From Carpediemonas membranifera (taxonomy: Eukaryota; Fornicata), in the NCBI GenBank assembly GCA_019828565.1, contig JAHDYR010000015.1:434001-498000 (forward strand): DNA of 64,000 nucleotides, written 5' to 3'. How positions within the stretch are numbered: position 1 is the first letter of the stretch; each line of letters begins with the position of its first letter. Positions 25,488 to 36,279 of this stretch are shown here, one piece after another. A program made the position numbers and the translations under genes. The notes beneath the pieces were generated by a model. It was given only the letters and a program-made list of their open reading frames with translations, was not told the DNA's origin and made no database searches.

Positions 25488-25741
25488 CGTGATGTTCCGT
25501 TAATCCACTTCGCACAAACTTTTACTCAAAGCAACATTCACCGTGGAAGGCAGCGAGAACAGCGTCGGCATGGCGCGTCCGTGTGTCTAGAGGCTCGGGG
25601 CTTGTCGGGCGACAATCCAGGCGTGCTGGGGGACACTTTGATGACCTCGTCAAATCTCGGCAGAACATGTCCGAAAGCAGCAAAGGTGTCGCAAAACGCA
25701 ACAGGTCGCAAAGAGTAAGCAATATCAGCGCAAAAAGCAAG
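25488..25741 (-). other. RLE-2/RLE-1 junction with tRNA-Leu remnant
   Basis: 254 bases between the RLE-2 stop and the RLE-1 ATG. At 25505-25516 lies CCACTTCGCACA, equal to the 3' end of the tRNA-Leu gene, followed by AACTTTT, which resembles a Pol III terminator. The remainder is RLE-2 3' untranslated sequence. The same junction is at 32269-32522. Confidence 0.6.
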
Positions 25742-26203
25742 TTATTGCAGCTGGAACGCGCTGTAACCGTGCGATCCCAGCACGGCGATAGCGTTCCGAG
25801 CTTCAACCTGCCAATCATCGAAGATGAGGCAGTTGCCGCGCCAAAGAGAAGCAAAAACTCGTTCGTAAATACGAACTTCGTTCTTGCCGCCCATTAGCGA
25901 AGCAATGTCCTTCGCCCAGCCATTTGCGGTGTTGACCTTTCCATCCTGGCGAGCCCGGCGGCCGCAGCGGCCATCCAGTGACACTACTGCAGGTATAACG
26001 GACACGTTCCAGTAAGCATACCTGTCCACCTTCGCTTTATGCGAATCGTGGAAGTAGTTGGACACGACAACGTCGATGACAGTGGGGTTCTCACCTCTCT
26101 CGTTGTATGCGAAGATGTCGGCCCTGGAGTCGTTGAATGTGCTGTCGGGGTTCTTGGTGAGGCGGTCATTGTGGCGGAGCCAGTGCTCTGGCTGAGTGGG
26201 CAC
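25742..26203 (-). pseudogene. RLE-2 nuclease fragment (copy 1), cut by Gyp-3
   Basis: The last 150 or so residues of RLE-2: QPEHWLRHNDRLTKNPD, then the nuclease core RADIFAYNERGENPTVIDV and a C-terminal stretch ending HGYSAFQLQ. It is nearly identical to 32523-32984. Upstream it stops at GCAC (26200-26203), where the Gyp-3 LTR begins. The equivalent site in copy 2 is uninterrupted, which shows the insertion point. Confidence 0.8.
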
Positions 26204-26288
26204 TGTAGTCAATATTAATATCTACCAATATCCCCGGGAGGGTCCAAACCTCTTTTTACTTGTAAAACCTATCTCTTCCAAGACTACA
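26204..26288 (+). repeat. Gyp-3 5' LTR (85 bp)
   Basis: TGTAGTC...GACTACA, preceded by GCAC from RLE-2 and followed by the palindrome AGTACTAGTACT (26288-26299). Only nine bases of the right LTR remain (28474-28482), so the length is set by the start and the palindrome. Confidence 0.75.
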
Positions 26289-26305
26289 GTACTAGTACTT
26301 TCCCG

Positions 26306-27126
26306 ATGGATAGAGACGGGAAGAACCAAGCACCACTACTCAAGGAAGCTACTTTCAGGGCTTTCGTGACGTTTACTACATCATTGCGTGACTTCAAGGC
26401 CAGAGGTGGCAAGGCGAAGCTCCGGAAGCTCATCAGTCCGGAGATACAGTCCTACGTATGCCAGGTGTTAGGCTTAGAGGCCCTCGAGGACGTCCCGCTT
26501 CCTCAGGGTGATCAACAGGGCGACCAACCTTCCACAACATCACGCAAGGTCAAAGAGAGGACTATTATGCAGCGGCTCGCTGCTGCCTTGCGTCCCACCA
26601 GGAAGGAGCAATGTCTGAACCTCATCAGGCTCCGCATCGCGGCATTCACGCCACTCGAGGTTTCGAGACTGAACTCACAGTTCAACACCTTGTTCGAGTG
26701 CCTTGACCTGGTCGAGGACGACACTATTCGTGAAGCATACTTGCGGGCGTTCGCCGTGAAGGGCCAGTCCCTTTACTTCAGACTGAAGGAGCAGACTGAG
26801 GGGCGCTCACTTGCTGAGACCCAGCAGTATGCCATGAAGACGGCGCGCGACGTAGTCGAGTCCGCGGAGTACCTCGCTCCGTTCGCTGAGGCCATTCATC
26901 CCGACCAGCCGCGCCGCCCGGCAGCTCCTGTGCCAGGCGCCCAACCCCAACGTGCGGACAGCCGTGACCGGCGCGACCGCCGTGACCGGCGTGACCGCCC
27001 ATACGACCGTCGTGACCGCCCGTATGACCGCCACCGCCAAGATCGCCCAGACAAGCGGTCCCGCGATCGGGCTCGCCCCACCAGCACCATGCCGACCTGC
27101 TACAACTGCGGGGGCAAGGGCCATTT
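26306..27126 (+). CDS. Gyp-3 gag, 3'-truncated by internal deletion
   Basis: About 275 residues of gag from the ATG at 26306. It aligns loosely with the Gyp-2 gag (ERTIMQRLAAALRPTRKEQC against DERVLKRLGAALRPSRPSMR; YLRAFAVKGQSLYFRLKEQT against YSRCFKFPNNSRIMYRVRES). A run of Asp-Arg repeats precedes a zinc knuckle that is cut off: CYNCGGKGHF. At about 27126 the sequence jumps to the middle of antisense exon 2. The whole of pol is deleted, so this copy is non-autonomous and would need pol from a relative. Confidence 0.8.
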
Positions 27127-27531
27127 TAGTCCCGAGCGCTGACAGGACCTGGGGGCTGACGTACTGGTTGGAGGTACCGTCACTCTTCAGGTGGAACACG
27201 CCGGCGGAAATGGCGGCGCGGACGATGTCCGAGTCGGTCTGACCCCGGCTGCCCGAGCGCTCACGGAGGAAGCGCAAGGCGCGGTGCTCCCTCTGGAGCT
27301 GCACCAGCAGAGTGGCCGAGATGTCGAGGAGGGCGCCCGCATCCCCGCTCCAGAGCGTGCCGGTGGATAGATGGTCGAAGATGGCCTCAAGGGGCACCTC
27401 AACGAAGTTGACATACCCCGCAAGGCAATCACGCACCACAGCGGACAGCAGAGGGTCGCGGTGGGTGAAGCAACCCTGCATGGCACCGCCCGCAGGCACC
27501 CGACAGAGATCTCTGGCGGAAGTTGCCGGCA
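27127..27531 (-). pseudogene. Gyp-3 antisense gene, exon 2 (truncated)
   Basis: Homologue of Gyp-2 antisense exon 2 on the same relative strand. Matching stretches: LAGYVNFVEVPLEAIFDHL against LEGYTNSIELPLQRIFDAI, and TDSDIVRAAISAGVFHL against TDGDIVSAAIRGRDITL. It ends at QVLSALG, where the internal deletion joins it to gag. It starts after a candidate acceptor CGTAG at 27534-27532. The retained frame over 130 codons supports selection before the deletion. Confidence 0.65.
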
Positions 27532-27611
27532 CTACGATCGAGCTGTGTAAGAGGACCGGAGGTGCACAAACCGTTTCAGGGGGTTCTTCGACGCATCTCC
27601 ACAGCGCTTAC

Positions 27612-27801
27612 GGATAGCCTTCTGTTGAAGAGCGCTCAGGGATCGGGCCTTATGACGCTGACAACGAGCGATCGTCGCTAAGGCGTTATCGAGTACCTTA
27701 CGGAAATCAGCATCGGCTAATTCGCCTGAAAGCTCGCGAATCTTATCGAGGGCGCGCGTATCCTCCATGTTTGGCCGCTTTTTCTTAGGAAAAAGCGACA
27801 T
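27612..27801 (-). CDS. Gyp-3 antisense gene, exon 1
   Basis: Starts at the ATG at 27801 inside a nucleotide motif shared with Gyp-2 (CAGGATATGTCG). It has 63 full codons and then a candidate GTAAGC donor at 27611, the same exon length as in Gyp-2. The proposed intron is 80 bases (27611-27532). The product is helical and charged (DKIRELSGELADADFRKVLD), with no known domain. Reading through the donor gives a short extension and a stop at 27532, so splicing is not proven. Confidence 0.6.
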
Positions 27802-28473
27802 ATCCTGCACTTTTCCCGAAAGACGATGGGAAGTGCCCATAATGATCCCCATGATAGACCATTCTCAATATTTATACCTCAAACACAGTCCAAGGGACTT
27901 CTGTCGTCCGTGGAGCAGTGTTACTGATGTTGATTAGGTTTCGATGCAGCGCAGAACAAAAAAGAGCCAGAACTTGCCAACGAAGCCGAATTGGGGCCTC
28001 AAAACCCCTTTTTCGGGCGCTGTGTAAGAATGGGGCGGATCAGCCTAACGTACCGGAACTTTCAGTATGAGCGATGGCGAAATGCCTAAAAATGCTCGGG
28101 GCGAGAATTCCCGAGCCGAGCGCGAGCCCCAGAGTGCCCGCGAGGGGGCGGGGCTGTGGTACGTCCTTTTTATACTTATACAGGAGCTCCTGAACCCATA
28201 TCTTAATTAGCAGCGCTGCATAGATCTTTTCTGAATCTTTTAGGTATCGTCGACGAATTTTACTTTCATACCTATCCGAAGCGTAATACCTCACTGGGAG
28301 GTTGCAATGAGACGTAATTCCAGAAGTTGGTTGTCGTTGTCCCGCCGATAATTCCAATAGTGGTTCGGCATGAGCGAGCGTAATCCCAAGATCGATTGGT
28401 GGCTCTAGCCCCACGTAATGCCAGATGTTGGTCGTGGTGATGGCCGCGCGACTGCTTGGCCATGGGGGGGAAG
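27802..28473 (+). promoter_or_regulatory. Gyp-3 3' noncoding region
   Basis: Holds the conserved block shared with Gyp-2, -5 and -6 at 27969-28010 and a degenerate tandem array of four units of about 34 bases (28313-28450), each starting with (G/A)TAAT.CCA. A purine tract GGGGGGGAAG ends at 28473 before LTR-like TGTAGTCAA. A 178-codon ORF on the minus strand here (28040-28576) runs across the duplication join and is probably chance. Confidence 0.55.
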
Positions 28474-28482
28474 TGTAGTCAA

Positions 28483-28863
28483 GCCACGAGAGCTGCAGAG
28501 TAGTGACCATTACCGGGTGAAGACCCACCCAGCGTGATGTCGCGGCCCCGGATCGCGGCCGACACGATGTCGCCATCGGTCAAGCGCTTCCTGCCGAGCT
28601 TGAGGTGGGCCCTCACACCGGCAAGCGCGACCTGGCAGTGAGCCACGAGAGCCAAGACCTGCTGGGTCAGCTTCACGTCCTGCACTACGGCTGCGTCGTT
28701 CAGACGACCTTGCTCAATAGCGTCAAAGATTCGCTGGAGCGGCAGCTCGATGGAGTTGGTGTAACCTTCCAGGCGTCGGGCAACCTCGGCCTTGATGTCG
28801 TGGGGCATCAGAGTCGTCATCGTCAGGGTGCGAGTGATGCGTTCTGAGGCTTGCACGCGGTGA
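28483..28863 (-). pseudogene. Gyp-2 antisense exon 2 fragment (duplicate)
   Basis: The first 127 codons of exon 2, identical to 22013-21633, cut by the duplication join. Exon 1 (28898-29088) and the 34-base intron are also duplicated intact. It is not functional by itself. Confidence 0.75.
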
Positions 28864-28897
28864 CTATATAACCTCACGGTTGATGTTTGTTACTTAC

Positions 28898-29088
28898 AGA
28901 TTGTCGGTGACCATGCGCTTGCGTCCACGATACTTCTGAGCGCGAAGGGAACGACAAACGGACGTATGGGCAACAATAAGTGGCCTAGCCAGATCGTCAT
29001 CACCAAGTTCGGTGATTTTGGCACGAATTTCCTTCAGAACGGCCTCTACGGCTGTGTTGTCCGACATCAAATGAGTTGACGGCGACAT
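28898..29088 (-). pseudogene. Gyp-2 antisense exon 1 (duplicate)
   Basis: Identical to 22048-22238. It belongs to the truncated Gyp-2 tail in the duplicated block. Confidence 0.75.
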
Positions 29089-29683
29089 ATCCTGCACATT
29101 TCTCGGAAACGGTCGAAGGAACAACTAACAAGGTCATCTTAGTCTTCAAGCATGCATTTATTGTCGGTAATAAGGCATTAGGAGCTTCCTAGTGCTCCTT
29201 CCGGTCAGTTTGATGTTGTTATTCAAGTACAGTTGGACGCAGAAAATTAGAAGCCTCAGAACTCCTCAACGGAGCCGAATTGGAGCTTCTAAGTACGTTT
29301 TTCGGCGTCTGTGTGATTATGAGCGATAAGGGCTCAGCATTGGCAGTGTTTGCTAGAGCAATCGTTCTTGGCCTTCGAATTACATGGAATGGCATATAAC
29401 ACGTATAAGGTTTGTGAAGACGGCCTAGGAAGGCCGTGGAGGGGCAGTGGTAAGCCTCTCCGTCACGTTTCACCATTTTTGAAACAGAGCTCACATAGCG
29501 GTACCGCAGTTAGATCATGATACCATCATTTTGATTTCGTTCAGCTAGATGCGAAAGCACTCAGGCCATGGGGTTGCCAGCCCTATGAGTCACCGTTGGC
29601 GGTCGGGTGGCACCGTCCAGGCCTTTGGTGAAATGCTGACGTCAAGTCTCTCTGTCATGCCTATACCAGGCATGGAGGGGCAG

Positions 29684-29805
29684 TGTTGTGGGTCCTACCC
29701 AAAGTTACACAGATTTACGTTATATTTAATAGTCAAGGAGTTTCTCCTCGACACCCTTGTGTCGAGTCTTCTCCTCAGTAAAAGTTCAACACCCATTGAA
29801 CCACA
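29684..29805 (+). repeat. Gyp-2 3' LTR, duplicate copy (122 bp)
   Basis: Matches 22834-22956 with one fewer A. It is flanked on the right by GTGG and RLE-1 sequence exactly as in the first copy. Confidence 0.9.
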
Positions 29806-32268
29806 GTGGGCATCGCGAAGCCCAGGCCACCATGCTTTGCCGGCAGCCCCAAGGCCTGACTGATGTCTGGCGACAGGGTGCGGCCAAGCACCTTCCCAAC
29901 GACGTCGGATAGGGTGGACTGGCAGAAGGTCTCTGCGGGAGTGAGCACCTCGGGGGTGGGATCGACATTACGCATCAAGTGTGCAATCTTGGGGAGGACA
30001 CAGAACTTGATCATCGACAGGGCTGGGCCAACACCCTCCGCACCGACATCCTCGCTGAAGTCGGCGATGGCCTTGAGGGTCAGGGCAGCCTTGTCAACAA
30101 CTCTCTGCACTTCTCCCCGGACGAACGACTCCGGACCGACGGGAACACCGGTGATCACATGGGCCCCCACTCTACGGACATGGTCGGGGCGATCCAGGTT
30201 GGTGTCATGCCCGGCACCTTGGATGAGCGCGACGCACTTGGGCAGGTTGAGGCTCATCCCCACTTGGGAGAAGAGCTGCTTAGCGGTTTTCGCGATCTCA
30301 TCAGCCGATGCCCGGTCGGTCAGGATGTACGTGTCGTCCTGGTACGCGACTACACGGACGTTGTAGATGCTGCGTAGACGATCCAAGACGGGCTTCATCC
30401 CAAGGGAGAATAGAAGCGGAGACAGCGGGTCACCCTGCTGAACCCCTTCCTCTGAACGAAGGACGACTCCCGACGTGGAGAGGAGCAGCGACGAAGAGTA
30501 CTGCCCCTTCACGTAGTCAACCAGGGCGGGACAGTAGGTGCTGACACATCTCAGCAGGAAGTCCCGGCTCAGGGTATTGTACGCGTTCGACAGGTCCAGG
30601 GATAGGACCGTACCACCGTCGTCGAAGTGACGCCTGGTGATGGCGACCATGCGCTCCAGACCACAACTCTCTCCCAACCCGAACTGGTCAACGAAGACCT
30701 CCTCGCGGAGCTTCGGCAGGACCGTTTCGGCAGCAGCCTTGGCCGCGATGCGGCGCAGGGCTTCTCCCATTGCTACCGGACGGAGCTTGCCGTTCTTCTT
30801 CGGGATGGGTACTAAGATGCTGTGGCTGAAGATTGCGTAGTTATTGTCACCATCGATGATCGCCTGCACGATCGGCAAGAGAGCTGCGACGAGCTCCTTG
30901 CGCATGATCTTGTAGGCTACCCTCAGGTGGAGGAAGCTCAGGCCGGTGGGTCCGGGAGCCTTGTCGGCGGGGAGGGACCCAAGAGCTTTCTTGAGAATCT
31001 TTCGGGAGATGGTGATAGACGATAACGGGGCCGCTGGCACGTCTGACCAAGAGAAAGCCTCGAGGCCATCAGGGGAGGGGTGTGCTTGCAGCTCCGCCAA
31101 CTCGCGGTCGACCTCCTCGTCCGACTTGGACTGCTCAGGGCACATGAGCGTATTGACTGCTCTTGCCAAGTAGCCACTCTTGGCTTGAAGTAGTGCACGC
31201 TTGCTCCTGCGGGTGCGGGCCCGGTTGGGGGCGGACCTAGGGGGACGGCGAGAGGAGGCGACAAAGGTGTCCAGCGTTGCTGGGTACCTCGCGAGCTGGA
31301 GTAGACGTTCCGTCTTCGTGGCAGGCTGGGCCGAAGCGACATCTGTCAACCGGTCGACAAGACCGCGTGACCAGGCGGTCGCCTTCCGGGTTGAGGGCTT
31401 CATGCGACCCAGTGATAGGGCTACTTTCGGAGGGAGTGGAGTGGCGAGGGATGACTCGAGCTGTGAGCCCAGGTCGGCGGCTGGCGAGACATGAGTCTGG
31501 GAGCCACCCTGCGCGACAAGAGGGGGCGCACCAGGCATGTGGGTGGCGGAGAGAGGGCTCTGCGGCTGTGTGCCCTCAATTGAGACTCGGTCTCTGGGGT
31601 TGGGTTGCTCCGCGTCAGATCCGACACTGAAGCAGTCTATCACCGATACTGCCTGTGGCTCCGGAGCTGGCTCGGCTTGCGTTACTCGAGCCGCGTCGAC
31701 GATGGAGGCAGAATGATGGCGATGCTGAGGCAGGGGCGAGAGGGATGGCGTGCCAATGTTGCCCTCGTGGAGAGGCGAGGGAAGCGGGCCAGTAGTCCCT
31801 ACATCAGTTAGAGAGGGGGTGGGGGACGCCAACGGATGCTGCGGCCTTGGCAAGGCGCCCTCTGGATCCCTGACGAAGACGAACTCGTGGTCAGTAAGCG
31901 AGATCAGCCTCTTCGCGTAGCGCTGAACTCTATCGATCGTCTTGACACTTTGGATCTTCGGCCAACGAGCTGGTAGCTGCCCTAGAGCAGCCGTCGCCAA
32001 CCTGCAGAGAATCGCATAGAAGTCAGATGTCTTGATCTTCTTCTTGGGCGTCTGAAGGATCTTACGTAGCAGTTCATTGTCTCTAAGGACGTGTAAAACG
32101 CCCTCTTCGGCAAAACCAGGTCTGTAGGAAGGTTGTTGGAATCATTCCGTGGTATTCTCTCTGAATCGTGTTGGCCTCTGCGAGGAAAGCCAAATAACGA
32201 CGATGAACGGATCTAGAATCGTCTGGAGGCGGATTGGGAAGCTCATTGCCGCCCGAATTGCCTTCCAT
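29806..32268 (-). pseudogene. RLE-1 N-terminal/RT half, duplicate copy with frameshifts
   Basis: Duplicate of 22957-25487. The RT blocks are unchanged (GVQQGDPLSPLLFSL, VAYQDDTYIL). The N-terminus is broken by an extra A near 32114, and the Pro/Ser-rich part has lost about 70 bases and gained a T near 31580. Its C-terminal nuclease half is not present on this copy, because Gyp-2 and everything left of it was not duplicated. It is a dead fragment. Confidence 0.85.
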
Positions 32269-32285
32269 CGTGATGTTCCGTTAAT

Positions 32286-32297
32286 CCACTTCGCACA
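32286..32297 (+). other. tRNA-Leu 3'-end remnant at the RLE-1/RLE-2 junction
   Basis: CCACTTCGCACA, identical to the last T-arm and acceptor bases of the tRNA-Leu gene (5189-5200, with one C fewer in the T-stem run), followed by AACTTTT. It lies 18 bases upstream of the RLE-1 ATG (32268) and downstream of RLE-2. It is read as the target-site residue of RLE-1. Confidence 0.55.
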
Positions 32298-32522
32298 AAC
32301 TTTTACTCAAAGCAACATTCACCGTGGAAGGCAGCGAGAACAGCGTCGGCATGGCGCGTCCGTGTGTCTAGAGGCTCGGGGCTTGTCGGGCGACAATCCA
32401 GGCGTGCTGGGGGACACTTTGATGACCTCGTCAAATCTCGGCAGAACATGTCCGAAAGCAGCAAAGGTGTCGCAAAACGCAACAGGTCGCAAAGAGTAAG
32501 CAATATCAGCGCAAAAAGCAAG

Positions 32523-34369
32523 TTATTGCAGCTGGAACGCGCTGTAACCGTGCGATCCCAGCACGGCGATAGCGTTCCGAGCTTCAACCTGCCAATCATC
32601 GAAGATGAGGCAGTTGCCGCGCCAAAGAGAAGCAAAAACTCGTTCGTAAATACGAACTTCGTTCTTGCCGCCCATTAGCGAAGCAATGTCCTTCGCCCAG
32701 CCATTTGCGGTGTTGACCTTTCCATCCTGGCGAGCCCGGCGGCCGCAGCGGCCATCCAGTGACACTACTGCAGGTATAACGGACACGTTCCAGTAAGCAT
32801 ACCTGTCCACCTTCGCTTTGTGCGAATCGTGGAAGTAGTTGGACACGACAACGTCGATGACAGTGGGGTTCTCACCTCTCTCGTTGTATGCGAAGATGTC
32901 GGCCCTGGAGTCGTTGAATGTGCTGTCGGGGTTCTTGGTGAGGCGGTCATTGTGGCGGAGCCAGTGCTCTGGCTGAGTGGGCACCCCGTTTGCCTTGAGC
33001 TCGGCAACAATGTCTATCCTTGATGGCGTCGTGGCGCTTAGTGGTCTTGGCGTTGCCATGGAGGCACTTGCAGGACACAACGTGTTCAGGGGTGGCAGCG
33101 CAGAGCTTCGGGGAGGCGCCCTCAACGACGCAGCCGTTGGCCGTATTCGTCACTGATCTCAGCGCACAAATAGGGCAGTACCGCACATGCGGAACGAAGG
33201 TCGGCAGACCCAGCTGCTTCCTAATGGCGGCCTGGAGGGGCCGGCCCGTCAGGTTGGTCGAAGGGTCGTGGTGCCGGAGGGGATCAAAGCTGATAGCCCT
33301 TCCGATGACATTCGGTTAGGCGTCGACCGTTGTCTCCTTGGCAATATTGATCAGAAGTTTCTCCACCAAGATAGACTGCGTCTTGCCGGGCAGGGCCAGA
33401 AGTTCATCCTTCGAGGCCGGCCAGCCATTGAAAATGCCATGGCACTCCCGCTCGACCGTGGCAAGGGTCGAAGAGAGCCCATAGTCCTCCCCGAGAGTCG
33501 CCAGCTGACGCACAGCAACCAAGCGCGCGCAGGGCCAGACAACTGTAGGGAGCTGGAGGGAGAGACCGCCTGCCTTCATGGGCAAGGCGAGGGTAAGCAG
33601 TCCCGAGGTTGGGATCTCGCGGTCGAGGATCTTCGAGAGGCAGCGCAGGAGGGGCCCCTCGCAGAAGGCCTGGGCGGCCGCAATGCATCCCTGGGTCGGG
33701 TCGATGTTACGCATGACGTGTGACAGCTTCGGTAAGACGCAATATTTCACCATCGCGAGTGCAGGGCCCACGCCCGCTACTCCGACTGTGGCAATGAAAT
33801 CGCTGAGGGCTTCAAGAGTTTCCTCAGCCTTCGTCAACATCTCAGACGTCTTCTTGATGACGTAGCCGTCCGGGCCGATGGGGACGCCGGTCACGACATG
33901 CTGCCCCTTCCGCTTGATGTGGCCGGGGCGGCCTGTGTTGGTGTCCTTACCGAAACCCTTAACCACGACACGGCACTTGTCCGGGTTAAGTGTCAGCCCG
34001 ACCTGGGCGAATAGTTCTTTGACCGCGGCCGCTAGTTCGTTGGCAGCCGACACTGTAGTCAGAATGTACGAATCATCCTGGTACGCGACCACGCGGACAT
34101 CATGGACGGACCTGATGCGGTCTAGAACTGGCTTCATGGCAAGAGAGAAGAGCATAGGTGAAAGCGGGTCTCCCTGCTGGACGCCTTCCTCAGACCGGAG
34201 AACCACTCCGGACGTCGAGAAGAGGAGGGCGCGGCTGTATTGGCCACGAAGGTAGTTGGAGATGGCAGGGCAGTAGGCCCTCACACACCTGGCTAAGTAG
34301 TCTCTAGAGACGGTATTATAGGCGTTCGTGAGGTCCAACGACAGGACTGCCCCGCCGTCGTCATAGTGC
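32523..34369 (-). pseudogene. RLE-2 RT and nuclease part, two frameshifts
   Basis: C-terminal two thirds of RLE-2, cut at its N-terminal side by Gyp-4. RT: YDDGGAVLSLDLTNAYNTVS, GVQQGDPLSPMLFSL and catalytic VAYQDDSYIL, then LPTVVWPCARLVAVRQLA (the segment where Gyp-2 split RLE-1). A frameshift near 33315 separates RT from CPICALRSVTNTANGC ... HVVSC, and another near 33015 separates this from the nuclease RADIFAYNERGENPTVIDV. Clearly related to RLE-1 but distinct in sequence. The N-terminal part is at 45341-46893. Confidence 0.82.
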
Positions 34370-34422
34370 TGACGCATCACCTGATTAAAACGAATTCTCG
34401 AATACCCGTCGTTTACGCCACA
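34370..34422 (+). repeat. Gyp-4 5' LTR (53 bp)
   Basis: TGACGC...GCCACA. It has no obvious TATA box. It is followed by the 14-base palindrome AGTGATTAATCACT (34422-34435) and, four bases on, the gag ATG at 34440. Confidence 0.85.
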
Positions 34423-34439
34423 GTGATTAATCACTCCCT

Positions 34440-36157
34440 ATGGCTACGAAATTCGACGTAAGTTCCCTTCCACTGCTCAACTCCGCCGCGAAGGAATACA
34501 AGCGGGAACTTCCTCATGCAAGATTTCCTACATCGTTCCTCAGATGCCTAAGCATCAGCTCGCAGGAGTTCTTACGGGCCAATTGGAGACCCACCTCTGA
34601 TTATAAGACCTTCGAGGACCTAGAAGACGATGTATGTCCCGATGCGGTAATCCGCAGCGCCATTAGGCGCGAGATGAAGCTCTCACTTCCCATCACGCCC
34701 CCAAGCACCTCCACGCCACCCCCCAAGCAGGCAGTAGCCCGTCTAACCGCCGCTCTCGAAGAAGACCTGTTTATGCTCGCTGAAGCGGCGGCCGCGGCCT
34801 TTCCTGAAGGCCCGATGGCCGCGGCTGCACAGCGCCGCGCAGAAGCCGTATTCACGGCTGCAGTAGCCGAGATCGACCACAACGCCCCGGTTTATGTGCC
34901 CCTCATCAACAAGTTCAACCCAGATGTCCCCTCCGCGACGACGAGTACGTCGCCGAGGTCAACGCAGCCCTGGCCCCACCCAAGCCGCCCGATGACGAGG
35001 CTGCCGCCACCAACAACTCCGACACGTCCAGTGACGAGTCCGACTGGGACGACGTCACCGACATTCGCGCCTACCTCCATGACGAGGCCGACGACATCGT
35101 AGCCGCCTGCTCCGTCACACTCATGCCGTCCCTGGACGTCGGCGCGCGCATCAAGTCCATCAACCTTCCCGGTGCACTCTATGGCAAAGCATCCAAACAT
35201 CGCTCAACTATTGCCGCTTTGCGCGAGTTCATCGATCTCGTGAACACTGATGCTTCTGCTCCTGCACTGCAAGCCATTCCTTGGAAGGTTCTCGCCGCAA
35301 GAGTCAGAGAGCTTGCACTTAAGGGATTCTCCGCCGAAGCAAAGGACTATTTCGACTCCTACATCATAGATGATGCAGAGGACATCGATGACGTCCTTGA
35401 TAACCTTAGGGACCTCAAAGAGGACCACGACGGTTACATCGTCGTTCCTTGGAGAGCATTCCGCACCGGCCAGCCCCCCGCAACCCCACGGTGAGCAAGC
35501 GACAGGCGGATCCCGCACACGCAAACCCATAGCCCGCAAGATCAGCGGCCCAGACCCGTATGTCCAGCTGAAAGACAAGGCGAACTACTACATCAACCCC
35601 ACCTTCCGCCACTTCTGCGACTACCACGGATACAACTCGTCCCACGTCACTCAGGCGTGCCCTCATCTGAAGACACAGCGCAGTGCCGCCCCCCAACCAT
35701 CGCGTCCTATTCAACCAGCTGTTGTGGTGCCAAGCCCAAGAAGGCCCCTGGCCACCACAACAACCCTGACCGACCTGCAACAACGACCACCCAAGCGCCC
35801 AAACGCAACGCGAGAGCCCCTAACCCAGCGGCAGGCTGGACGCGAAACAAGGAGACGAACCGGCTCGAGCGCCTTAGTCAATCCATCAACGAGGTCGACA
35901 TAGACGCCGAGTCCGACACCGATGAGTCAATCGACGAAGTCGACACGTCAGCGCAGCGCGAAAACATCGGTAAGCCGATCTACCACGACATCCTCGTCAA
36001 CGGCACGAGACTGCGGGCGAAGCTCGACCCGGCAGCCGCCAAGACCTGTATCTCGGAGGCCACGTTCGCCACGCTGAAGGAGGCCGGCCCGGTAATGATC
36101 ACAAATCATGCTTACACGCTGAAGAGCGACCTTGCGAGGACACCACCGCCGTCATAG
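34440..36157 (+). pseudogene. Gyp-4 gag and protease, several frameshifts
   Basis: From the ATG at 34440 (MATKFDVSSLPLLNSAAKEY). The frame changes near 34930, near 35480 and again before the protease. A gag body is readable (ALREFIDLVNTDASAPALQA, KGFSAEAKDYFDSYIIDDAE), then a zinc-knuckle-like FCDYHGYNSSHVTQACPHL near 35615. The protease region has LDPAAAKTCISEATFATLKE near 36030, where the usual D(T/S)G is replaced by DPA, so the catalytic loop is lost. Frame loss and the missing motif show decay of the 5' half, although RT downstream is still open. Confidence 0.75.
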
Positions 36158-36279
36158 CCGAGCTCGTTATCGACGGCATCGTACCAAACGCTGTCGAGCT
36201 GACGTGGACCGTACCAGTCATCTCCGGGGAGGCCCACAAGTTCCTGTTCGGGGCAGACCTCCTCCGGCACCTAGGCCTC

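Larger units (their letters stand above)
28483..32984. repeat. Second copy of 21633-26203 (4.5-kb duplication)
   Basis: Nearly identical over about 4.5 kb, carrying the tail of Gyp-2, its 3' LTR, the RLE-1 N-terminal half and the RLE-2 nuclease end. Differences include one A missing in the LTR, a deletion of about 70 bases near 31430 in the RLE-1 N-terminus, and single-base insertions near 31580 and 32114. The left join is abrupt: nine bases of a Gyp-3 LTR (28474-28482) run straight into antisense exon 2. Either a real segmental duplication or an assembly join of two alleles. Confidence 0.85.

Noticed and set aside
28040-28576. A 178-codon ORF as a gene
   Set aside because: It crosses the duplication junction and mixes Gyp-3 noncoding sequence with the wrong frame of the Gyp-2 antisense exon.
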